From Thermoplasmata archaeon (GTDB lineage: Archaea > Thermoplasmatota > Thermoplasmata > Lutacidiplasmatales > UBA184), in contig JAKATE010000051.1 in the NCBI GenBank assembly GCA_021828085.1, positions 1-12,122 of the forward strand: 12,122 bases of DNA, in the 5' to 3' direction. The first letter of the stretch is position 1. Every line of letters starts with the position of its first letter. Shown here one piece after another: positions 1-6,536 of the stretch. The notes beneath the pieces are model-generated. The model was not told where the DNA came from. It did not search any database and saw only the letters and a program-made list of their open reading frames with translations. The position numbers and the translations under genes are program-made.

Positions 1-27
1 TCTGCCCTTCCGATGTAAGGAAGAGGA

Positions 28-555
28 GTGAGGCTCCCGCCGGAGCCCTCGGGCCGGCTCATCCTCGTCCGCCACGCGCCCGCCGCCGGACGCAACCCCC
101 GGCGGTGGCCCGATGACAAGGACCGCCCCCTCTCCCCCGAGGGAAGGAGCGAGTTCGCCCGCAGCGCCCGGGGGCTGGCGCGGCTCCTCTCGGAGCGCGG
201 GGAGATCCTCACGAGCCCCCTCGCCCGCGCGCGCCAGACCGCTTCGCTCCTCCACCGCGCGTGGAAGGGAAGCTCGAGCCCGCACGAGGTTCCCTCGCTG
301 GACGAGACCTCCAACGCCGAGGAGCTCCTGGCGGTGCTCAACCGACGGCCCTGGAAGGACGACCGCGTGCTCGTGGGCCACGAGCCGCAGCTGGTGGGGC
401 TTGTCGGGCTCGCCCTCGTGGGCGACGCCGTCCCCCTTGTGGAGCTGACCCGGGGAGGGGCCATCGCCCTAAGCTTCGAGGGCCGGGCCGCCCCCAACCG
501 GGGGAGGCTGCTCTGGGCGCTGACCCGGCGGCAACTGAGGATGCTGGGGCGTTAG
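28..555 (+). CDS. sixA: SixA-type phosphohistidine phosphatase (histidine phosphatase superfamily)
   Basis: A 175-residue cytosolic protein that would remove phosphate through a phospho-histidine intermediate. Visible motifs are the catalytic RH pair in LVRHAPA (R15, H16), the RPLSPEGR segment (33-40), SPLARARQTA (63-72, with the conserved Arg at 67) and LVGHEP (second catalytic His at 118). It ends in an LTRRQLRML segment like that of SixA relatives. The length fits the single-domain SixA family. The start is GTG at 28, the only start before the catalytic motif; AGGAAG at 18-23 could be its ribosome binding site. A second gene follows on the same strand after 23 bp, suggesting an operon. SixA-like proteins often sit near CHAD and Ppx genes, both present here on the other strand, so a role in phosphate or polyphosphate metabolism is plausible. 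The true substrate is unknown. The family call is firm. Confidence 0.88.
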   Translation: MRLPPEPSGRLILVRHAPAAGRNPRRWPDDKDRPLSPEGRSEFARSARGLARLLSERGEILTSPLARARQTASLLHRAWKGSSSPHEVPSLDETSNAEELLAVLNRRPWKDDRVLVGHEPQLVGLVGLALVGDAVPLVELTRGGAIALSFEGRAAPNRGRLLWALTRRQLRMLGR

Positions 556-578
556 CCCCGTCGGGCACCGGGGGGGGC

Positions 579-2015
579 GTGGGCGCTTCGGGGCCCTCCG
601 GAGGGGACCGTGGCTCCCCTCCCGTCTATGTCTTCCCCTGCCGGATCCAGCAGGGGAGCGGGGAATGGTTCGAGACGGCGCGGGCGCTCGAGGGCCTCGA
701 GCGGGCCGGTCATCGCCTGCTCTACCTCCTCCCGCGTCCGGAAGACCCGACGCCGAAGGACCCCCGCGCGCAGCCTCTCGATCCCACGAGGGCCGGGCCC
801 GGGCCCTTTCCCAAAATCCTGCCCGTCACCGATCCGGTCCCGGCGCAATGGGCCGTGGCCGTGGTGACCTGGTACGGTCTCACCGCAGAACGGGAGGACG
901 CCCGGGGTTCGCCCAACCCCGGCCCTTTCGCTCCGCGCTTCGAGCGCCTGCGCCAGAGCTACCCGCGTCATCTCCTCGTACTGAGCCTAGAGGAGTTCGG
1001 GACCGGGCGGACCTCCCGTGCCGCGCTCCTCGAGAACCGTCGGCAGAGCGGCGTCGTGGGAAGCCCGCGCTCCGTCTCCCGGCACTCCCAGGAGCTCTAC
1101 CACGCGGCTTTCGTGGCCGCGCGCGCCGGGGGGCGGGGGGACGTCCTCCACCTGGTCCCGGAGTTCTCGCCCGATCTCCCTGCGCTCCAAGAGTTCCCTT
1201 TCCTGCTCCCCGTCCCGCCCTTCGGGGAGCGCGCGCCGGTCGGCCACCGGGGAGCCCCCTCGCGAACCCGGACGAGGCTCTCGGTGCTCTGGTACGCCCA
1301 CGCCCAGAGCTCCGCGCGGATCCTCCCGGGAGTGCTCCGGGGGCTCGAGGCGACCGGCCGTCGCGTCCTGCTGCTCTTGCGATCCCCGGACGGGGGCCAG
1401 GAGGCGCCCCCTCACTCGCCTCCGGGCTCGCGGGTGGAAGTGCGTCGGCTCGGTCCGGTCCTTCCGAGGGCGTGGAACCGGCTCTTCCGGGAGGCGGACC
1501 TCCGCATCGTCGGAGGGAGCCAGACGCTGCTGGAGGCGTGGAACCACGGTGGGCCGTTCCTCTACTTCAACGGTTGCCTCGAAGGCCCCGGGGGGAAGCC
1601 CGTCGGATTCCGCCGGGAGAAGCTCCTCTCGCTGCTCCGTCGCTGGCCCACTGCCGGCCGCTCGACGCTTCGCCGCGACCTCAGGGACTTCGCTGACGGC
1701 CGGCGCGTCGAGCCGATCGTCCGCCGGGCGCTCGCCTCCTCGGCCTGGAGGTCGGGTTTCCTGCGCGAGCGGAGGGGGGACCGGGAGCCGTACCCTCCCG
1801 GGCTCCGCCCCTCGGCAGAGTACCTCCGCCGCCTCGTGGAAGGGTACGCGGAGAGCGGGCTCACGGCCGAGCGCTACGTCCGGAGCGTCCGCCGACGCCA
1901 CCGGGACCTCCTGGCCGGGAAGGGCGACGCGACTAGCGGCGCCGGGGAGCGCTCGCGAGCGCGAGGCGGATCTGGGCGAGGCGACGTCGCTCCTCCTTCC
2001 TCCAGAGGAGGCTGA
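579..2015 (+). CDS. GT-B-fold-like protein of unknown function
   Basis: A 478-residue protein that I do not recognise as a named family. It shows two Rossmann-like halves. The first begins at VYVFPCRIQQGSGEW (16-30) and continues into a helix and the strand AGHRLLYLL (43-51), like the N-terminal domain of GT-B glycosyltransferases. The second begins near residue 231 (RTRLSVLWYA) and contains IVGGSQTLLEAW (310-321), which resembles the donor-binding GGxxTLLEA loop of MurG-like enzymes. No signal peptide or membrane segment is seen. The GTG at 579 is the first start in frame after the SixA gene and is followed by no alternative before the first strand. The last 27 or so residues are Gly/Ser/Arg-rich and lie in the 83-bp overlap with the convergent CHAD gene, so the tail may have little function. 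A glycosyltransferase or sugar-phosphate role is a guess from fold resemblance. Confidence 0.6.
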   Translation: MGASGPSGGDRGSPPVYVFPCRIQQGSGEWFETARALEGLERAGHRLLYLLPRPEDPTPKDPRAQPLDPTRAGPGPFPKILPVTDPVPAQWAVAVVTWYGLTAEREDARGSPNPGPFAPRFERLRQSYPRHLLVLSLEEFGTGRTSRAALLENRRQSGVVGSPRSVSRHSQELYHAAFVAARAGGRGDVLHLVPEFSPDLPALQEFPFLLPVPPFGERAPVGHRGAPSRTRTRLSVLWYAHAQSSARILPGVLRGLEATGRRVLLLLRSPDGGQEAPPHSPPGSRVEVRRLGPVLPRAWNRLFREADLRIVGGSQTLLEAWNHGGPFLYFNGCLEGPGGKPVGFRREKLLSLLRRWPTAGRSTLRRDLRDFADGRRVEPIVRRALASSAWRSGFLRERRGDREPYPPGLRPSAEYLRRLVEGYAESGLTAERYVRSVRRRHRDLLAGKGDATSGAGERSRARGGSGRGDVAPPSSRGG

Positions 2016-2766
2016 GGTCCTCCCCTCCCGGGGACGGGAGACGGGCGACCCATTCCCGGAAGATCTCCAGGTCGTGCAGTCGGCCCAGCCGGCGCTGCAG
2101 CCGTTCCCGGCGGCGGGAGAGGCCGCGGCGGGAGGGGTCGGGGGTCCCGCCCGCGCTCGCCTCGAGCACGGAGAGGTTCCTCAGCGCCCGCCGGAGCCGG
2201 TGCAGCCGCCGCACCGAGGGGCGCCGGCCCGCCCGGCGGAAGCGTCGGTCGAGCTCCCGCTCCTTGCGCCCGAGCTCCTCGGCGAGCGCCTCCTTCCAGC
2301 GCGGGACCTTCCCGGTGGAGACGCGGGTAAGGTCGACGAGCCGCCGGACGCTCCCCCGGCGGGGCTCCGAGCCCAGGTAGGTGCGCAGGAAGGCCAGGCC
2401 CACCGCGTCCTCCTGGTCGAGCAGGTGGTGGGCGAGCTCACGCGTCACCCGGGGGATGCGACGGCGGGCCTCGGGACGGTCCAGGAGCTCCCGGATGACG
2501 GTCCGGTCCCGCAGCTCTCCCGTTCGCCGGGCCATACGGCCGAGCCGGCGGAGCTCGGCGGCGAACGCCTTGCGCCGCGCGGGGGGGAGGAGGGAGCGGA
2601 AGGCGCGCGCGCGGGCGCGCAGCGCCCGGAGCTCCCGGTGGAGCTGGTGGACCGGCTCGGCGGGCGGGGAGGCACTGCTCAACACCTCGGCGTAGGACCC
2701 CTCGACCCGGGCCAGGTCCCGCTCCAGCGGCGACGGGCGGGCCGGGGGCCGGCGGCCGGGGCTCAC
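1933..2766 (-). CDS. CHAD domain protein (polyphosphate-binding helical domain)
   Basis: A 277-residue, Arg-rich all-helical protein with the two-half layout of CHAD domains. The first half holds VHQLHRELRALRARARAF (39-56, His40 and His43) and the second holds VRRLHRLRRALRNL (185-198, His189) and LGRLHDLEIF (227-236, His231). These are the positions of the conserved histidines that name the domain. CHAD domains bind inorganic polyphosphate through such basic surfaces. The start is GTG at 2766, overlapping the TGA of the upstream kinase-like gene as GTGA, which indicates translational coupling. The reading frame stays open upstream to 3372, but that part is antisense-frame composition within the kinase gene and is not CHAD-like. 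It is the last gene of the minus-strand unit. Its 3' end overlaps the convergent GT-B-like gene. It carries no attached CYTH domain. Confidence 0.88.
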   Translation of the reverse strand: MSPGRRPPARPSPLERDLARVEGSYAEVLSSASPPAEPVHQLHRELRALRARARAFRSLLPPARRKAFAAELRRLGRMARRTGELRDRTVIRELLDRPEARRRIPRVTRELAHHLLDQEDAVGLAFLRTYLGSEPRRGSVRRLVDLTRVSTGKVPRWKEALAEELGRKERELDRRFRRAGRRPSVRRLHRLRRALRNLSVLEASAGGTPDPSRRGLSRRRERLQRRLGRLHDLEIFREWVARLPSPGGEDLSLLWRKEERRRLAQIRLALASAPRRR

Positions 2767-3497
2767 GGGCGGGCGCGGATCGGGGAGGAGGGCTCGGCTC
2801 CGAGGATCCCCGTCACGGCCCGACGGACGTCGGCGTGGACCGCGGTGGGTGTGCGGTTCCCGTTCACCCGGACGAAGCCGTACTCCCGGGCCATCCAGTC
2901 GAACTGTTCGCGCAGCTTCTCCTGGAAGAGGAAGAAGCTCTCGAAGCGGTCGCGGGAGAGCCCCAGGTCCATCCCGCTCTCCCAGTAGTCGAGGCTTCCG
3001 TAGCGGGCGAAGGCCCGGTGGAGCAACAGCTCGCTCCGGGTGTCCAGGAAGACGGTGAGGTCCGGCCGGAGCGCGAAGGAATACAGTCGGCGGGCCCACT
3101 CGCGCGGGGCCCCCCGGACGATGGCCCGGGCCATGAGGGTGTAGATGTAGCGGTCCGCGAGGACCACCGACCCCGCGGCGAGGGCCGGGATGATCTTGTT
3201 CTCGAGCTGGTCCGCGAAATCCACCGCGTAGAAGAGCGCGAGGGTGGTCGAGCCGAGCACGTGGCCCTTCTTCGCCTCGTCGATCTCCTCGCTCACCAGG
3301 TTGCTGCGCCGAAGGCCGGTGTGGACCACCGCGTGCCCCTGGATCTCCAGGTCCTCCTGGAGGAGCGCGCACTCGGTGGTCCTCCCGGAACCGTCCGCCC
3401 CCTCGACGACGATGAGCCGTCCCGAGAGCCGCTGAAAGGGCACCCCGGGCAGGGGCGTGCCGAAGGAGCGCTTGGAGGGGGGGGCCCTAGGAGTCAT
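2763..3497 (-). CDS. Thymidylate-kinase-like P-loop protein with altered Walker A (paralogue 1)
   Basis: A 244-residue P-loop kinase-like protein. The nucleotide-binding loop reads VEGADGSGRTT (31-41): Arg39 (codon AGG, 3381-3383) stands where the P-loop Lys is expected. A DRY motif (115-117) follows strand VVLA, and RPDLTVFLD (144-152) matches the thymidylate kinase core. The usual REPGGT substrate-loop motif after strand 2 is absent (HTGLRRSN at 59-66). A YWESGMDL segment (171-178) is shared with the neighbouring paralogue. The first 26 residues before the P-loop strand are extra. The ATG at 3497 overlaps the upstream paralogue's TAG by 11 bp and has AAGGAGGAG 10 nt upstream (3508-3516). 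It is likely annotated as dTMP kinase by similarity, but substrate motifs and context argue against that. It could be a regulatory partner of paralogue 2. Confidence 0.82.
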   Translation of the reverse strand: MTPRAPPSKRSFGTPLPGVPFQRLSGRLIVVEGADGSGRTTECALLQEDLEIQGHAVVHTGLRRSNLVSEEIDEAKKGHVLGSTTLALFYAVDFADQLENKIIPALAAGSVVLADRYIYTLMARAIVRGAPREWARRLYSFALRPDLTVFLDTRSELLLHRAFARYGSLDYWESGMDLGLSRDRFESFFLFQEKLREQFDWMAREYGFVRVNGNRTPTAVHADVRRAVTGILGAEPSSPIRARP

Positions 3498-4188
3498 GGA
3501 GCAGCGACTCCTCCTTGGGGAAGTCCTCGAGCCTCGGGGCCAGCCGGCGGCGGACCTCGCGCTGGAGTGCCTCGATGTTCCCCACCGCCTCGATGACCTC
3601 GAAACCCTCGGTCCGGGAGAGCCGGTCGTACTCGCGCTTGAGCATCCCCTGGAAGCGCCGGTAGCTCGAAGAGACGTCGTCGGCGAGGCGGAGGTCCATG
3701 CCGGCCTCGTAGTAGCTGATCTTGTCGCGGCTGAGCCGCTTGCGCTGGTAGGTCACCTCGACCGGGACCCGGAAGTAGAAGGTGAGGTCCGGGGGCTGGG
3801 CGAAGGAGTAGAGGCTCCGGACCCAGCCGGGGTCGCATCCCCGGGCGGCATCGCGGCAGTAGGCCGTGTAGACGTACCGGTCGCAGATGACCACGTAGCC
3901 GGCCCGGAGCGGTGGAAGGATGTGCCGCTCGTAGCGGTCCGCGAAGTCCGTGGCGTGCAGGAGGGAGAAGGTGGTGGGGGTGAGCAGACCCTGCTTCTTT
4001 CCCCGACGGATGATCGAGGCGACCAGCTCGGAGGAGTTCCACTCGGTGAAGAAGACCCGGTAGCCCTGGGCGCTCAGCCACTTGCGTAGAAGCTGTGCCT
4101 GGGTGGACTTGCCGCTGCCGTCGAGCCCCTCGAACACGACGAGGCACCCGGTCCGGATGCCGTTCGCCGCTTCAACGGAGGACGCCAA
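3487..4188 (-). CDS. Thymidylate-kinase-like P-loop kinase (paralogue 2)
   Basis: A 233-residue protein with an intact Walker A, FEGLDGSGKST (19-29, Lys27), DRYVYT (103-108) and PPDLTFYF (132-139), all in the thymidylate kinase order. In place of the REPGGT motif it has FTEWNSSEL (47-55), and the region after DRY lacks the AYQ element of true dTMP kinases. The YYEAGMDL segment (159-166) recurs in the downstream paralogue, with which it aligns colinearly, so the pair arose by tandem duplication. I start it at TTG 4188 because GGAGGT lies 5 nt upstream (4194-4199); a longer ATG start at 4245 would overlap the Ppx gene much more. With the TTG start the overlap with Ppx is 17 bp. It keeps catalytic P-loop residues and is probably the active member. 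The substrate could be a nucleotide or, given the neighbours, polyphosphate; the latter is inference. Confidence 0.85.
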   Translation of the reverse strand: MASSVEAANGIRTGCLVVFEGLDGSGKSTQAQLLRKWLSAQGYRVFFTEWNSSELVASIIRRGKKQGLLTPTTFSLLHATDFADRYERHILPPLRAGYVVICDRYVYTAYCRDAARGCDPGWVRSLYSFAQPPDLTFYFRVPVEVTYQRKRLSRDKISYYEAGMDLRLADDVSSSYRRFQGMLKREYDRLSRTEGFEVIEAVGNIEALQREVRRRLAPRLEDFPKEESLLHDS

Positions 4189-5767
4189 GGTGGACCTCCA
4201 AACCGAAGGACCTTTTGAAGAATCGCCTCGCACGCAGGAAGGCACGGGGGGCCGGGGGGATGCCCCGGGCGACGCGGAAGGAGAGCACGTCGCCCTTCCG
4301 ATGGACCTGGGGCGGGGGACGGCTCTCCGCCAGGGACTCGGCGATGGCGAGGATGGCCCCCAGGCGACGCACCCGGGGGAGCTCGTCCGGCTTCAGCAGT
4401 CCCCGGAAACGCCCGAGCGCCCCGGACGGGAGCTCGTCCCCCTCGTGCTGGGCCACGGCGAGGGAGGCGAGCACGATCTCCCGGTGGGTGAGCCCGTAGA
4501 GCGGGTGGTTCTCGACCAGGTAGCGCGAGTGGGCCGGGTGCTCCGGGTAGGAGACCACGGTACCGACGTCGTGCAGGATGCCGGCCACCGAGAGGGCGAG
4601 GCGGGTCTCCTCGTGGGGGCCGGTCTCGTCGTGGAGGAGCCCGTTGAGCTCGAGGGCGAGCCGTTGGACGCGCTCCCCGTGGCGGGAGGAGAGGTGGAAG
4701 CCCCAGGCCATGGAGCGGGCGCTTCCCCAGGCGAGGTCGGTGCGCGACTGCGGCGCGGGCCGGCCCAGGAGCTCCTGGGCGAGCCCCTCGCGGATCCCGC
4801 AGGCGCTCACCGTGAACCGCTTGAGGGAGAGACGCCGAAGGAGGCGGTCGATGACGAGGAAGCCGGCGAGGAGGATGTCCGCGCGGTCCGCGCTCACCCC
4901 GGGGACCTCCCGGCGCTCCTCGACGGTCATCTCGCCGAGCCGGAGGCTCTCCCGGGTCAGGAAACGTCGGGGGATCTCGAGACCGTGCACCCGCGTGAGC
5001 GGATACCGGTGCGAGGCCTCCAGGAGATGGCCGGCGGCCCGGAAGGTACCCCCGACGCCGACGAGGCGCTGGGGGGGAGGGTCGGTCCAAGGGCCGGAAG
5101 CCTCGAGCGCGGCGTCCACGAACTCGCGCAGCTCCTGGACCTCGCGCCTCTTCGGAGGGTCGTTGTGGAGGAACTCCTGGTGCATCCGGAGCGCCCCCAG
5201 GGGTAGCGAGAGCGCCCGACCGGGCTCGCCCCCCTCGACCCGCAAGAGCTGGAGCGTCCCCCCTCCCAGGTCCGCGAGGAGGTCGTCCCCGAGGATGAGC
5301 GAGCTGCGCACCCCGAGGAAGGCGTAGTAGGCCTCCTCCTGCGCGGAGATCACGCGGAGGGGGAGGCGGGTGCGCGAGCGGACCTCCGCAAGGAAGCGGG
5401 CGCGGTTCTCCGCCTGGCGCATGACCCCGGTGGCCACCGCCGCACGCCGGTGGACCCGCCGGTCATCGAGGATCTTGCCGAAGCGCTCGAGGGTCTCGAG
5501 CGCCCCCTTCCTCGCGGCCGCGGTGAGCCTTCCCCGGGCATCGAGCCCGGTTCCGAGCCGGGGGAGCTCCTTGCTCTCGTAGACGGTCCAGGGGGGGCCG
5601 ACCGGCCCCGCCGCATAGATCGCGAGCCGGGCCGAGTTCGACCCCAGGTCGATCACGCCGAGTTCCTCCAACGGGTGGGGGCGGCGCAGCGCGCCCTCGG
5701 AGACCTCCAGCGCCCGGAGCCCCCGGCGCTGCGCGGCCGATTCCGGGGAGGAGAGCGTCTCGCTCAC
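4172..5767 (-). CDS. ppx: Ppx/GppA exopolyphosphatase-guanosine pentaphosphatase with C-terminal HD-type domain
   Basis: A 531-residue cytosolic phosphatase of the ASKHA superfamily, expected to hydrolyse terminal phosphates of polyphosphate and possibly pppGpp. Visible motifs: GVIDLGSNSARLAIY (37-51, phosphate-binding loop with Asp40), TGVMRQAENRARFL (113-126), VISAQEEAYYAFLGV (139-153, with the expected catalytic Glu near 145), LLADLGGGTLQLL (163-175), LPLGALRM (188-195), VGVGGTFRAAG (236-246) and SACGIREGLAQELL (321-334). The C-terminal third is HD-like, with GILHDVG (396-402, H399-D400) and a following His-rich stretch. The length matches long-form E. coli-type Ppx/GppA. The GTG start at 5767 is preceded by GGGGGGA and leaves about 35 residues before the first strand. 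The gene lies 73 bp after the TraB-like gene with no AT-rich promoter between, and overlaps the kinase-like gene downstream. Ppx and GppA activities cannot be told apart here. Confidence 0.93.
   Translation of the reverse strand: MSETLSSPESAAQRRGLRALEVSEGALRRPHPLEELGVIDLGSNSARLAIYAAGPVGPPWTVYESKELPRLGTGLDARGRLTAAARKGALETLERFGKILDDRRVHRRAAVATGVMRQAENRARFLAEVRSRTRLPLRVISAQEEAYYAFLGVRSSLILGDDLLADLGGGTLQLLRVEGGEPGRALSLPLGALRMHQEFLHNDPPKRREVQELREFVDAALEASGPWTDPPPQRLVGVGGTFRAAGHLLEASHRYPLTRVHGLEIPRRFLTRESLRLGEMTVEERREVPGVSADRADILLAGFLVIDRLLRRLSLKRFTVSACGIREGLAQELLGRPAPQSRTDLAWGSARSMAWGFHLSSRHGERVQRLALELNGLLHDETGPHEETRLALSVAGILHDVGTVVSYPEHPAHSRYLVENHPLYGLTHREIVLASLAVAQHEGDELPSGALGRFRGLLKPDELPRVRRLGAILAIAESLAESRPPPQVHRKGDVLSFRVARGIPPAPRAFLRARRFFKRSFGLEVHLGVLR
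4194..4199 (-). promoter_or_regulatory. Shine-Dalgarno site that fixes the TTG start of the kinase-like gene
   Basis: The minus strand reads GGAGGT followed by CCACC and then TTG at 4188-4186. This is a full anti-Shine-Dalgarno match at 5-nt spacing and lies inside the 3' end of the Ppx gene. It favours the TTG over the upstream ATG at 4245 and suggests that ribosomes can initiate independently as well as by coupling. Confidence 0.65.
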
Positions 5768-5840
5768 CAGGGTCCCCCCGCGCCGACCCCCACGCTCGAG
5801 GTTCGACGCTCCCCCCGGGGCCGACCTCGACGCGGCATGC

Positions 5841-6536
5841 TTACGACCCGGGGGGCGGCGCCCCGGGTCCTCGGGGGAGTGGACCGGCTTCCGTCTCCTC
5901 CACGAGGGGGCCCAGCCTCCGGGTGAGCCCGTCCACCTTCTCCACGTCCACCACGAGGGCGATGCGGAGGGAACCCCCGTGCGCCCGGCGGGCCTCCTCC
6001 ACGCGGGCGCTCCACTGGCCGGAGCGGGCCGCCTCCAGCCGTCGCGAGCCGGCGTTGGAGCTCAGCCGGTCCTCCCACTCGGTCGCGTACCCCTCCGCCA
6101 CGTCCGTCTCCGGGGGGGAGCGGGCGAGCGCCCGCTCGGCCCGGTTGCGGCGAAGGAGGTCCCAGTAGCCGATGTGCTCGACGAAGAGGTCGGCGTACTC
6201 CCCCTCGTCGGCGTCGAGCCCCTCGAGCGGGACCTGGTGGCTCCGGGCGTACGCGAGCGCGGCGAGGAAGGCCGGGGAGGGGACCCGGACGGGGCCGAAG
6301 CGGGCGAGCCCCCGGGCATAACCGACCTCCGATGGGGAGAGGGGGACCAGAGGCTCGGCCCCCGGGACCCCGAAGTAGCGCTCAAGGCTCTCCACCTCCT
6401 CCTTCCCCAGCCCGAGCCCGATCCAGCCGGGGGAGAAGCGTTCGAGCGCGGTGCGTACCTTCGCCCCATCGTCGACCAGCCCCCGGACCGGGCCGAGCAG
6501 GAGCACCGATGGGGAGGAGGAACGCAGCTGCCTCAA
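5841..6536 (-). CDS. Divergent TraB-like archaeal protein (function unknown)
   Basis: A 231-residue protein. The opening strand VLLLGPVRGLVDDGAKVRTAL (11-31) and the PGWIGLGL strand (36-43) recall the start of TraB/PrgY domains, where a GTAHVS-type strand is followed by a helix and a strand ending in a substrate acidic residue. The middle has FLAALAYARSHQVPLEGLDADEGEY (90-114), resembling the segment before the conserved Asp-Arg. The end has RVEEARRAHGGSLRIALVVDVEKVDGL (178-204) where TraB proteins carry a strand and GAGH. Here the expected His/Gly residues are missing, so if it is TraB-like it is degenerate. The start TTG (6536) overlaps the regulator's TGA as TTGA, implying coupling; a GTG about 11 codons later is possible. 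The tail after residue 215 is Pro/Gly-rich. The family assignment is tentative; the gene itself is well supported. Confidence 0.6.
   Translation of the reverse strand: MRQLRSSSPSVLLLGPVRGLVDDGAKVRTALERFSPGWIGLGLGKEEVESLERYFGVPGAEPLVPLSPSEVGYARGLARFGPVRVPSPAFLAALAYARSHQVPLEGLDADEGEYADLFVEHIGYWDLLRRNRAERALARSPPETDVAEGYATEWEDRLSSNAGSRRLEAARSGQWSARVEEARRAHGGSLRIALVVDVEKVDGLTRRLGPLVEETEAGPLPRGPGAPPPGS

Noticed and set aside
1..18. Possible last codons of an upstream plus-strand gene ending in TAA at 16-18
   Set aside because: Only five codons are visible, too few to support a gene call.
261..578. N-terminal extension of the GT-B-like gene to an ATG at 261
   Set aside because: The extension would lie within the SixA gene in another frame and has shadow-type composition. 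The GTG at 579 directly precedes recognisable protein.
565..580. Long G run ahead of the GT-B-like gene as a phase-variable tract
   Set aside because: The run is about eight G and lies in a GC-rich genome just before the start, where it can serve as a Shine-Dalgarno-like site. No evidence for slippage.
1018..2988. 656-residue open frame on the plus strand
   Set aside because: It spans the GT-B-like gene out of frame and then lies antisense to CHAD and a kinase-like gene. Ser/Arg/Gly-rich composition marks it as a shadow.
2767..3372. N-terminal extension of the CHAD gene
   Set aside because: It overlaps the kinase-like gene out of frame and shows no domain. The GTGA overlap at 2763-2766 gives a natural start.
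4082..5206. 374-residue open frame on the plus strand
   Set aside because: It is antisense to the Ppx gene, whose motifs are unambiguous.
5764..5838. Short ORF starting at ATG 5838 in the gap before Ppx
   Set aside because: It has 24 Arg/Gly-rich codons, no ribosome binding site and no sign of selection. It might act as a leader peptide but nothing supports that.
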